Below are positions 1 to 5,425 of a DNA stretch of 9,481 nucleotides, piece after piece (position 1 is the first letter of the stretch; the number at the start of each line of letters is the position of its first letter). The stretch is from assembly GCA_019245995.1 (NCBI GenBank), contig JAFAQW010000174.1, positions 1 through 9,481 of the forward strand. Direction: 5' to 3'. Origin of the DNA: Vulcanimicrobiota bacterium. GTDB taxonomy: Bacteria > Vulcanimicrobiota > Vulcanimicrobiia > Vulcanimicrobiales > Vulcanimicrobiaceae. Below the pieces are notes generated by a model. The model did not search any database, had not been told where the DNA came from, and worked only from the letters and a program-made list of their open reading frames with translations. Position numbers and translations under genes: made by a program.

Positions 1-367
1 GTTCCCGTCCCGCACCATCGCAGCGAGCCACGACGAACGCCGTGTGCACCAAGTGACTGCGGCCCGACAGCCGCTGCAGCATGCGCACCGCATCCGCGCG
101 ATCCCGCGGCTTTCCGAGAACCTCCCCGTCGACGTCCACCACGGTGTCTGCCGCGACCACCGGCGCGCCGCCGATGCCGCGTTGCAGAACGGCCGCAAGC
201 TTCTCCGCGGCATGGTGGCTCGCGAGCGCGCCTGGGCTGAGGTGGCCGTACGGCGGTTCGTCGTAGCCGCTCGGCGTCGCTTCGACGGTCACCCCGAGCG
301 ACTGCAACAATTGCAGGCGCCGTGGCGAGGCGCTGGCGAGGAGCACGCGCGCGAGCACCTCACTCAT
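1..367 (-). CDS. maf: Maf-family nucleoside triphosphate pyrophosphatase (3' end cut by window)
   Basis: Maf/YhdE proteins hydrolyse non-canonical or modified nucleoside triphosphates (dTTP/UTP, m7GTP or related, depending on subfamily) to monophosphates in the cytoplasm. The 122 visible residues show the N-terminal family signature SASPRR (residues 12-17) followed by a leucine-rich helix, the catalytic ADTVV (73-77, Asp74), the LGKP motif (84-87) and LSGRSHLVHT (100-109), all in the usual order. A full Maf is about 190-200 residues, so roughly the last third lies beyond base 1. The ATG overlaps the stop of the DUF3465 gene by 8 bases (ATGAGTGA), and a G-run lies about ten bases upstream, so translation is probably coupled. 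The subfamily (YhdE or YceF type) cannot be fixed from this part alone. Confidence 0.95.
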   Translation of the reverse strand, partial: MSEVLARVLLASASPRRLQLLQSLGVTVEATPSGYDEPPYGHLSPGALASHHAAEKLAAVLQRGIGGAPVVAADTVVDVDGEVLGKPRDRADAVRMLQRLSGRSHLVHTAFVVARCDGAGRE

Positions 368-761
368 AACGACGGCCCCCCGTCTCGATGAAGCCACCTT
401 CGTGCCGGCCACGCGGGTCGCGATGCGTCCAATGCACGACGCCGCCCCGGGGATAGTACTCGTATTCTCCCTTTACGGTGACGGCCTGCCCCGGCGCGAG
501 CGGGAACGTGCCGGTAAAGTCCGTGTTCGCCTCGACGCGTACGGTCAAGCGGCAACCGGAGCGCAAGCGCAACAGAAAGCCTTCGTGGGGACTGACGCGT
601 CCTGCTGCAATCCCGAGAACACGCGTCACGTCGCCGTCTACGACCACCTCGACGTGGGATCGCGCCGCCGCGTACGCCTGGCATACCGCCGCATCATCCG
701 CCGTTTGGGCGGCGCATCCGCCCACGCACGCCGCGACAAGCACCGCGGCAATCTTACGCAT
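360..761 (-). CDS. DUF3465-type secreted protein, probable lipoprotein
   Basis: 133 residues of unknown function. The start ATG at 761 is chosen because it begins a clean signal peptide: MRK, a hydrophobic stretch (4-13) and a lipobox-like VGGC with Cys16 as the likely lipidated residue. A longer frame from 821 would only add nadD-overlapping sequence. The C-terminal half carries the block I recognise from the DUF3465 family: GEYEYYPRGGVVHWTHRDP (98-116), then GRH (118-120), a GF and a final tyrosine near the end. The pattern of short beta strands suggests a small barrel, possibly OB-like; this is inference. Cys27 and Cys70 could form a disulphide outside the cytoplasm. It overlaps nadD by 8 bases upstream and maf by 8 bases downstream, so it is expressed with them. 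The reading frame is intact. Function in this operon is unknown. Confidence 0.85.
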   Translation of the reverse strand: MRKIAAVLVAACVGGCAAQTADDAAVCQAYAAARSHVEVVVDGDVTRVLGIAAGRVSPHEGFLLRLRSGCRLTVRVEANTDFTGTFPLAPGQAVTVKGEYEYYPRGGVVHWTHRDPRGRHEGGFIETGGRRYE

Positions 762-1365
762 GAAGCTGACATCCGTACAGGTGCTGTGCCACGATGTACT
801 GCCACACGCTCTCAGGGACAAGATACCGCACGGAGCGTCCCTGCGCGATCAGCGTCCGGATCAAGGACGCCGATTGCGGGATCTCCGGCAAGTTCAGCAT
901 GCTGACGCGTTCTCGCAACGGCGGCGGGACGGCCGCGATCACGCGAGCAAGGGAATCGGATTGCACGCCGGCGCGGGGCGCGATCGCGAATCGTTCCAGA
1001 CCTTGCAGCACTTCGTCGAAGCGCACCCAATTCGTGCTGGCGAGCGAGTCGGCGCCGATCACGAACGTAAAGGCCGCATCGGGATACTTCTGCGCGAGCG
1101 TCGGAAGAAGGTCCGCGGTATAGCCGGTCGCGTCGTCGCGAAGCTCGGTTTCGTCCAGGGAGAATGCCGGATTGCTCTCGATTGCGCCAAGAATCATGGC
1201 GCAGCGGTCCACGGCCGTCGCGTGCGGCTTCTCACGATAATGATGCCGGTTGGTCGGCACGAAGAGCACGCCGTCGAGTCCCTCCATCATGCGCGCCGAC
1301 TCGGCTACGAACAGATGCGCGTTGTGGATGGGATCGAAGGTGCCTCCAAAGACGCCGAGCCTCAC
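754..1365 (-). CDS. nadD: Nicotinate-nucleotide adenylyltransferase
   Basis: NadD transfers AMP from ATP to nicotinic acid mononucleotide, giving deamido-NAD, the second-to-last step of NAD synthesis, in the cytoplasm. The 203 residues fit the family size. The nucleotidyltransferase signature GGTFDPIHNAH is at residues 7-17 (the HxxH-type ATP-binding motif, His14 and His17), GADSL is at 104-108 and the second ATP-binding motif SASLIR is at 165-170, followed by the typical RYLVPESVWQYI end. The start is a GTG at 1365 whose last three bases overlap the obgE stop (GTGA), a normal coupling arrangement; there is no in-frame ATG near it. Obg-nadD adjacency is common in bacteria. The usual next gene, rsfS (ribosome silencing factor), is absent here; a DUF3465 gene takes its place. 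Confidence 0.97.
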   Translation of the reverse strand: MRLGVFGGTFDPIHNAHLFVAESARMMEGLDGVLFVPTNRHHYREKPHATAVDRCAMILGAIESNPAFSLDETELRDDATGYTADLLPTLAQKYPDAAFTFVIGADSLASTNWVRFDEVLQGLERFAIAPRAGVQSDSLARVIAAVPPPLRERVSMLNLPEIPQSASLIRTLIAQGRSVRYLVPESVWQYIVAQHLYGCQLHA

Positions 1366-2624
1366 GAATACGTAAACTCGTGCGCGCCGATCCGCACGGT
1401 GTCCCCTTCGCGCGCCCCCATCGCGCGCAACTCGCGCTCCACGCCCATTCTCCCGAGGGCGCGCTCGAACCGCGCGAGCGCTTCCTCCGAATCGAAGTTC
1501 GTCATCGCGGCCAATCGTTCGATTCGCTCGCCCGAAACCACGAAGGTTCGGTGACCGCGCCGCTCGATCGCAAATGCGGCGTTTGGCGTGAGCTCGATGC
1601 GTGCGGCCGGCATCGCGACCTCCGGCAGCGGCGCCGCCGCAATCGTCTCGGCTACCTCCAACATCGTCGCGCGCACCCCTTCATGCGTCGCCGCGCTGAT
1701 GCCGCTCACCTCGCCGAATCGCCGTTGTAGCTCGGGCAACGAGCGCCGCGCCTGCGGAAGATCGAGCTTATTGAGCACGAGACGCGTCGGCTTCTGGGGC
1801 AGCCCGCGATCCCACGCGTGCAGCTCCGCATCGATCGTCGCTTTGTCTGCGACGATCTCGTCGAATGTTTTCGCGCCGTCGAGAAGATGAATCAGCATCC
1901 GAGTGCGCTCGACGTGTCGCAAGAACTGGTCGCCGAGGCCGGCTCCCTGATGCGCCCCCTCGATGAGGCCGGGCACGTCGACCATCACGAACGATTCTTC
2001 TTCGGAGATCCGCACGACGCCGAGTTGTGGCTCGAGCGTGGTAAACGGATAGTCGGCGACTTTCGGACGGGCGGCCGAAACAACCGACAACAGCGTCGAT
2101 TTGCCGGCGTTTGGAACGCCCACGATGCCGCAGTCGGCGAGCAAACGGAGTTCCAAGCGAAGCGCGGCACGCTCGCCGGGTTCACCGCGTTCCGCGAAAC
2201 GCGGCGCTTGCCGCACGCTCGTCGCAAAATGTTGATTGCCCAAACCTCCACGCCCGCCTTTGGCAACCACGACGCTGGTCTCCGCCACGTTCAAGTCGGC
2301 GATGCAGCTTTGCGATCCATCCGCCAACTTCAGAAAGACCAGCGTCCCCACCGGGACGTCGACCGTTAGATCTGCGCCGCTGCGTCCCGACTTGTTCGAC
2401 GTGCCGCCCGGCCGCCCCGATTCCGCGACGAAGCTGCGCTTGTAACGGAACTCCACGAGCGTCGACAGCGTGGGCGAGGCGTGCAAATAGACGCTGCCCC
2501 CGTGGCCGCCGTCACCGCCGGCGGGCCCTCCCTTGGGCACGTACTTCTCGCGACGCCACGCCACGATGCCGTCGCCGCCGTCGCCTCCAGCCACCGTGAT
2601 CTCGGCCTCGTCGATGAACTGCAT
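1362..2624 (-). CDS. obgE: Obg-family GTPase (ribosome assembly / stress)
   Basis: Obg/CgtA is an essential GTPase that binds 50S precursors and links ribosome assembly to nutrient state and ppGpp. The 420 residues show all three domains. The glycine-rich Obg fold is at about 1-158 (GGDGGDG, GGPAGGDGG and GGRGGLGN). The G domain has G1 GVPNAGKS (169-176), switch I YPFTT (192-196), G3 DVPGLIEGA (216-224), G4 NKLD (285-288) and G5 SAAT (310-313). A C-terminal OCT domain spans about 342-420. OCT is found in Gram-positives and some other phyla but not in E. coli ObgE. The ATG at 2624 begins the conserved MQFIDEAEI. I see no clear Shine-Dalgarno. rpmA lies upstream, separated by 77 bases holding a terminator, so obgE needs read-through or a promoter I cannot identify. 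Confidence 0.98.
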   Translation of the reverse strand: MQFIDEAEITVAGGDGGDGIVAWRREKYVPKGGPAGGDGGHGGSVYLHASPTLSTLVEFRYKRSFVAESGRPGGTSNKSGRSGADLTVDVPVGTLVFLKLADGSQSCIADLNVAETSVVVAKGGRGGLGNQHFATSVRQAPRFAERGEPGERAALRLELRLLADCGIVGVPNAGKSTLLSVVSAARPKVADYPFTTLEPQLGVVRISEEESFVMVDVPGLIEGAHQGAGLGDQFLRHVERTRMLIHLLDGAKTFDEIVADKATIDAELHAWDRGLPQKPTRLVLNKLDLPQARRSLPELQRRFGEVSGISAATHEGVRATMLEVAETIAAAPLPEVAMPAARIELTPNAAFAIERRGHRTFVVSGERIERLAAMTNFDSEEALARFERALGRMGVERELRAMGAREGDTVRIGAHEFTYS

Positions 2625-2650
2625 GCGCGGGCCGCGTTAGCTCGCCCGGG

Positions 2651-2677
2651 AAAGCAAAAAGGGCCCGCTCGGCCCTC
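2651..2677 (-). terminator. Intrinsic terminator after rpmA
   Basis: Read on the minus strand, a 6-bp stem AGGGCC/GGCCCT (2671-2676 with 2660-2665), extendable by one G-U pair, closes a 5-base loop. It is followed at once by a U-tract (TTTTT at 2656-2660, overlapping the stem end, then GCTTT). It lies 25 bases past the rpmA stop and 35 bases before the obgE start. It would end or attenuate the rpmA transcript before obgE. The short stem means it may be only partly efficient. Confidence 0.7.
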
Positions 2678-2701
2678 GATCGCGCAACGCTCCGCGGCGT
2701 G

Positions 2702-2977
2702 TCAGGCGGCGCGGATCACGGAGACGCGCCGGCGGGTGCTGCGACTGAACTCGACCGTGCCGTCAACGAGTGCGAACAGAGTGTGATCGCGGCCGATCCC
2801 TACGTTGGCGCCCGGGTAAAACTGCGTTCCCCGCTGCCGGACGAGGATATTGCCGGCAACCACGCGCTCGCCACCGAAGCGCTTGACGCCGAGGCGCTGC
2901 GCGTTGGAGTCGCGCCCGTTGCGCGTGGAGCCTGCCCCCTTCTTGGAGGCAAAAAGCTGCAGATCGAAGTCAAACAT
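2702..2977 (-). CDS. rpmA: 50S ribosomal protein L27 with N-terminal cleavable extension
   Basis: L27 sits at the peptidyl-transferase centre of the 50S subunit, its N-terminal tail reaching the tRNA acceptor ends. The 91-residue product contains the family core KKGAGSTRNGRDS (12-24) and ends with the usual beta-rich domain (GNILVRQRGTQFYPG, then the GIGRDHTLFAL strand). Its start is unusual. MFDFDLQLF (1-9) precedes ASKKG, matching the Firmicutes-type L27 prepeptide that the cysteine protease Prp removes between F9 and A10, whereas most bacteria start with MAHKKG. No other in-frame Met could give the short form. Neither rplU nor prp, the usual upstream neighbours, is seen. A likely promoter ends about nine bases before the ATG and there is no Shine-Dalgarno. 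Confidence 0.97.
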   Translation of the reverse strand: MFDFDLQLFASKKGAGSTRNGRDSNAQRLGVKRFGGERVVAGNILVRQRGTQFYPGANVGIGRDHTLFALVDGTVEFSRSTRRRVSVIRAA

Positions 2978-2986
2978 CGCCGGGCC

Positions 2987-3014
2987 ATTGTACCAAAGCG
3001 TTGCAAAAATGCAA
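2987..3014 (-). promoter_or_regulatory. Sigma70-like promoter for rpmA
   Basis: On the minus strand a -35 element TTGCAT (3009-3014) and a -10 element TACAAT (2987-2992) are 16 bases apart; each differs from consensus at one or two positions. The predicted start point is near 2980, only about 3 bases before the rpmA ATG at 2977, implying a nearly leaderless mRNA. Confidence 0.6.
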
Positions 3015-3017
3015 CGC
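2998..3017. repeat. 8-bp perfect inverted repeat overlapping the rpmA -35 region
   Basis: GCGTTGCA (2998-3005) and TGCAACGC (3010-3017) are exact inverted copies with a 4-base A/T centre. The element covers the -35 box and part of the spacer of the rpmA promoter. That placement fits an operator for a dimeric regulator. A terminator for the upstream small ORF is less likely because no U-tract follows on the minus strand. Confidence 0.6.
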
Positions 3018-3064
3018 GCGGGCCGCGGGCGGCCGCCGGCGTCCCCCGTGCGGTCAGGCGGCGA

Positions 3065-3226
3065 TCACGTCGCACGAATCTTCGGAACCGCGCGAATCGG
3101 ATGAAACAACAGGAACTCGCGGTCGCCGATTTTGCCACGACCTACCAGTCGAATGCGGCGTCGGCCGGTGCCTTCGAGTTGATACACCTGCCCGATCTTC
3201 CACCGCCGTTGCAGCTTCTTTGCCAT
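3065..3226 (-). CDS. Small basic hypothetical protein (53 residues)
   Basis: Not a family I recognise. The proposed product starts MAKKLQRRWKIGQVYQLEG and is rich in Arg and Lys (about a third of residues), with alternating hydrophobic positions (GQVYQLEG, RIRLVGRGKIG, REFLLFH) that suggest a small SH3/KOW-like beta barrel; this is inference. It is not L34, L21 or Prp: the L34 tail, the L21 start and the Prp His/Cys motif are absent. The ATG at 3226 is preceded by only a weak GGAT, and the frame can be extended to 3319 with less plausible sequence. It lies on the same strand as rpmA, 87 bases upstream of it, and is the first leftward ORF from the origin. The basic charge would suit RNA or DNA binding. 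Codon bias alone cannot exclude a chance ORF. Confidence 0.5.
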   Translation of the reverse strand: MAKKLQRRWKIGQVYQLEGTGRRRIRLVGRGKIGDREFLLFHPIRAVPKIRAT

Positions 3227-3321
3227 TGCGCATCCGCTTTGCCAACGTCGCGCCGGTAATCCTGGACGGAGGCTTGCCACAGCGCATTGGCATGGCTTCA
3301 TGATTTTCTGAAGTTGCAAAT

Positions 3322-3738
3322 GTGGTTCTATGCGCTATAGCCCTCGTGCTATTGCTCGTAGGCTACAAGTGGTTCCGAATCTACGAACTCATGCTTAACC
3401 AGGAACCAACGCCGCCGTCGTTTTGGACCGCTACCGTTTGGCCGAGAACGGTCGTGCTCTTGCTTGTTGGGGCGATCATCCTGTGGGGCGATCGCAGACT
3501 GGCTCTTTCCGCGCTAGATTTACTTAACGCCTTTCGACCGCCCGATTCAAATGGGACCACTGCCCGCCCTCTCCACACCTGTGGACAAGGCTGTGGAGAA
3601 GCGCGCCGCACCGTCTTCGCGCGCTATGGTTTCGAGCCTTATTTTGTCGGTCAATTCGAGCGCCGAGATAATCCGGACAGAGTACGGTCAAAAACCGGAA
3701 AAACACCGGAAAAACAAGGGAAACACGGCTGTGGATAA
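3322..3738 (+). CDS. Doubtful ORF with two hydrophobic segments, overlapping the origin
   Basis: A 138-codon frame starting at GTG 3322 with no Shine-Dalgarno. Residues 2-14 (VLCAIALVLLLVG) and 43-55 (TVVLLLVGAIILW) are strongly hydrophobic and could be membrane segments, with a Pro-rich linker between them. The first 60-70 codons look protein-like. The rest runs through the DnaA-box clusters and A-rich repeats and has no protein-like character; its TAA stop is part of the perfect DnaA box. I recognise no family. It may be a small membrane protein with a non-conserved tail, a decayed remnant of one, or a chance frame. Codon usage is less GC-biased at third positions than in the flanking genes. 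Confidence 0.3.
   Translation: MVLCAIALVLLLVGYKWFRIYELMLNQEPTPPSFWTATVWPRTVVLLLVGAIILWGDRRLALSALDLLNAFRPPDSNGTTARPLHTCGQGCGEARRTVFARYGFEPYFVGQFERRDNPDRVRSKTGKTPEKQGKHGCG
3569..3600. promoter_or_regulatory. Left DnaA-box cluster
   Basis: Three near-consensus 9-mers: CTCTCCACA on the minus orientation (3569-3577), TGTGGACAA (3580-3588) and TGTGGAGAA (3592-3600). The first two form an inverted pair with perfect 6-bp arms TCCACA/TGTGGA two bases apart. Each plus-strand site differs from TGTGGATAA by one base, so they are probably weaker sites. Confidence 0.55.
3690..3728 (+). repeat. A-rich tandem repeats, candidate DNA unwinding element
   Basis: Four imperfect copies follow one another: AAAAACCGG (3690-3698), AAAAACACCGG (3699-3709), AAAAACAAGGG (3710-3720) and AAACACGG (3721-3728). 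The 11-base period is close to one helical turn, and the array ends one base before the perfect DnaA box. This is the most A-rich stretch in the region. Assignment as the unwinding element is inference from position and composition. Confidence 0.45.
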
Positions 3739-3758
3739 GTGGATAAAGTCGTGCATAA
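3730..3758 (+). promoter_or_regulatory. Right DnaA-box cluster with a perfect consensus box
   Basis: TGTGGATAA (3730-3738) matches the consensus exactly. AGTGGATAA (3738-3746) differs by one base and shares one base with the first site. CGTGCATAA (3750-3758) matches TGTGNATAA at all but one position. All three have the same orientation. DnaA binding here could both start replication and control dnaA transcription, whose start codon is about 130 bases downstream. Confidence 0.75.
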
Positions 3759-3848
3759 AGCCCGCAGGAGCGAGGCTTCATTAAGCCAAGTGGTTGCGCC
3801 CTCACGGGGGTGGCACGGCTCGAATCTTCGGTTTGAGGAGGGTCGCGC

Positions 3849-3868
3849 GTGTTATGTCGGGACAACAC
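3849..3868 (+). repeat. Short inverted repeat in the dnaA leader
   Basis: GTGTT (3849-3853) and AACAC (3864-3868) pair, with a further GTC/GAC inside if a two-base bulge is allowed. It ends five bases before the dnaA Shine-Dalgarno, so a hairpin in the mRNA could influence ribosome access. It is weak and may be chance. Confidence 0.25.
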
Positions 3869-3885
3869 CTAAAGAGGACGCATTG

Positions 3886-5235
3886 ATGGCGCTTGCGACC
3901 AATACTGAGATCTCCCCGGAGCTCTGGCAAACGGCCCTCGATACCTTAGAACGAACGTTTTCTAAGCCCGTTTTCGAAATGTGGGTCAAGCCCATACGGT
4001 TTATCTCGTTGCACGGTAACGAGCTTCATCTGGCCGTCCCCACGAAGTTTGCTCAAGACTGGGTCGGAAGCAAGCTGCGCGCGCAAATGGTCGGAGTGCT
4101 GACCGAGCTCTTCGGCGCACCCGTCGAGCTGCGGCTCTCCGTCGCCGAGCCGCCCGAGGGTCTGCGCCAAGGAGCGGCGACGCCCGCTAGGCCGCTCGAG
4201 GACTTCCGTAGCGCGAACCTCAACGCGCGGTATACGTTCGAAGAGTTCGTCGTGGGCAACTCCAATCGGTTCGCCCACGCCGCCGCGCAGGCGGTCGCCG
4301 GCGCGCCGGCCCGCGCCTACAATCCGCTCTTCCTCTACGGCGGGGTGGGGCTCGGCAAGACCCATCTGATGCACGCGATCGGCCACCGCGTCATCCAAGA
4401 CAACTTGGCCGCCAACGTGATGTACGTCACCTGCGAGAAGTTTACTAACGAGTTCATCATCGCGTTGCAGAACAATCGGACGCCCGAGTTTCGCAATCGG
4501 TATCGCCAGGTTGACGTGCTGCTCATCGACGACATTCAGTTTCTGGCGGGCAAGGAAACGACGCAAGAGGAGTTTTTTCACACCTTCAACGCCTTGCACG
4601 AATCGGGACGGCAGCTGATCATCTCGTCCGACCGGCCGCCTAAAGAAATCCAAACGCTGGAAGCGCGGCTCCGTTCGCGATTCGAGTGGGGCCTCTTGAC
4701 CGACATTCAAGCGCCGGACCTCGAGACCCGCGAGGCGATCCTGCGCAAGAAGGCCGGCAGCGAAAACATTCCGGTGCCCGACGAGGTGACCTCGTTCATC
4801 GCCAAGGTCATCCCATCAAACATCCGCGAGCTCGAGGGCGCGCTCATTCGCGTCATCGCGTACGCGTCCCTCACCAAGTCGCCGATCACCACCGACCTTG
4901 CGGCCGACGTGCTCAAAAGCGCCGTCGCGCAAACGCCGCTCCACCGGATGACGATCTCGAAGATCAAAGAGACGGTGTCCGCGGCTCACGGACTCACCGT
5001 CAAAGAGATGGACAACGGCCGCCGCGATCAGCGTCTCGCGGCGCCTCGTCAAATCGCGATGTACATCGCCACCGAGTTGACGAACTACTCGCTCCCGCAT
5101 ATCGCTCGGGAGTTCGGCAAGAAAGACCATACGACGGTCATGTATGCGCGCGACAAGATCAAAGAGAACATGCAGCGCGACGAGGCGTATCGCAACAAGA
5201 TCCGCCAACTGATCGCGATGTGCCAGAGCCCGTAA
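3886..5235 (+). CDS. dnaA: Chromosomal replication initiator protein DnaA
   Basis: DnaA is the AAA+ initiator that binds DnaA boxes, opens the origin and helps load the helicase. The 449 residues show domain I (about 1-85, ELWQTALDTLE near the start), a short linker (about 86-112), the AAA+ domain with Walker A GGVGLGKT (152-159), Walker B LLIDDI (212-217), sensor I SSDR (247-250), the arginine-finger box RLRSRFEWGL (261-270) and sensor II NIRELEGAL (312-320), then the DNA-binding domain IV with signature AREFGKKDHTTV (407-418). The start ATG at 3886 has the best Shine-Dalgarno in the window (AGAGGA, about 8 bases upstream). The frame stays open back to GTG 3739, but that extension is unlike DnaA. 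The DnaA boxes upstream suggest autoregulation. In domain IV, DNGRRDQRLAAPRQ stands where SKRRxxxVxxPRQ is usual. Confidence 0.99.
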   Translation: MALATNTEISPELWQTALDTLERTFSKPVFEMWVKPIRFISLHGNELHLAVPTKFAQDWVGSKLRAQMVGVLTELFGAPVELRLSVAEPPEGLRQGAATPARPLEDFRSANLNARYTFEEFVVGNSNRFAHAAAQAVAGAPARAYNPLFLYGGVGLGKTHLMHAIGHRVIQDNLAANVMYVTCEKFTNEFIIALQNNRTPEFRNRYRQVDVLLIDDIQFLAGKETTQEEFFHTFNALHESGRQLIISSDRPPKEIQTLEARLRSRFEWGLLTDIQAPDLETREAILRKKAGSENIPVPDEVTSFIAKVIPSNIRELEGALIRVIAYASLTKSPITTDLAADVLKSAVAQTPLHRMTISKIKETVSAAHGLTVKEMDNGRRDQRLAAPRQIAMYIATELTNYSLPHIAREFGKKDHTTVMYARDKIKENMQRDEAYRNKIRQLIAMCQSP

Positions 5236-5303
5236 ACAAGTTGCGCACAGGCCCGCCCTACAGCAGTAGTATAACCCGGGTCGCGCCGCCTCGCGGTGCA
5301 CAA

Positions 5304-5330
5304 GTGGATGGGCGCAGCGTATCCATCCAC
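5304..5330 (+). repeat. 8-bp inverted repeat (hairpin) after dnaA
   Basis: GTGGATGG (5304-5311) and CCATCCAC (5323-5330) are exact inverted copies with an 11-base loop. The sequence that follows (ACCTTATCCTT) is pyrimidine-rich but not a proper U-tract, so it is at best a weak terminator for dnaA. The arms also resemble degenerate DnaA boxes in opposite orientation. Confidence 0.45.
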
Positions 5331-5425
5331 ACCTTATCCTTCGCGAAAAAGGCCGCTGCGCAAAGGTCGGCGGCGCGTTCCTCGCACAATGCACCGCCCT
5401 ACTACTGCTGCGTCTTCGTGTATTA

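Larger units (their letters stand above)
3569..3758. other. Putative chromosomal replication origin (oriC)
   Basis: The region lies immediately upstream of dnaA, at the point where gene orientation switches from leftward to rightward. It holds a left cluster of DnaA-box-like 9-mers (3569-3600), A-rich 11-base-period repeats (3690-3728) and a right cluster with a perfect TGTGGATAA (3730-3758). Bacterial origins are commonly found beside dnaA with such boxes and an unwinding element. The extent is approximate; part of the origin could lie in the dnaA-dnaN gap, which holds only degenerate boxes. Confidence 0.75.

Noticed and set aside
478..1554. 358-codon plus-strand ORF opposite nadD and the DUF3465 gene
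   Set aside because: It is antisense to nadD, which has clear motifs; long antisense frames are common in GC-rich coding DNA, and its product is Arg/His-rich low-complexity sequence.
2699..3259. 186-codon plus-strand ORF over rpmA
   Set aside because: Antisense to the unmistakable L27 gene and crosses its promoter; no family features.
3296..3313. CTTCA/TGAAG inverted repeat between the small ORF and the doubtful membrane ORF
   Set aside because: Only 5-bp arms with an 8-base loop and no following U-tract; not distinguishable from chance.
3314..3341. Possible plus-strand promoter TTGCAA-16-TATAGC facing the origin
   Set aside because: Each box matches consensus at only four of six positions; not strong enough to list as a feature.
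3774..3787. GGCTT/AAGCC hairpin in the dnaA leader
   Set aside because: A 5-bp stem with no U-tract or other context; expected by chance.
3739..3885. In-frame extension of DnaA to GTG 3739 (49 extra residues)
   Set aside because: The extra residues are unlike any DnaA N-terminus and lie over DnaA boxes; ATG 3886 has a good Shine-Dalgarno and the normal domain I start.
3946..4710. 254-codon minus-strand ORF inside dnaA
   Set aside because: Antisense shadow of the DnaA coding frame, with no recognisable domain.
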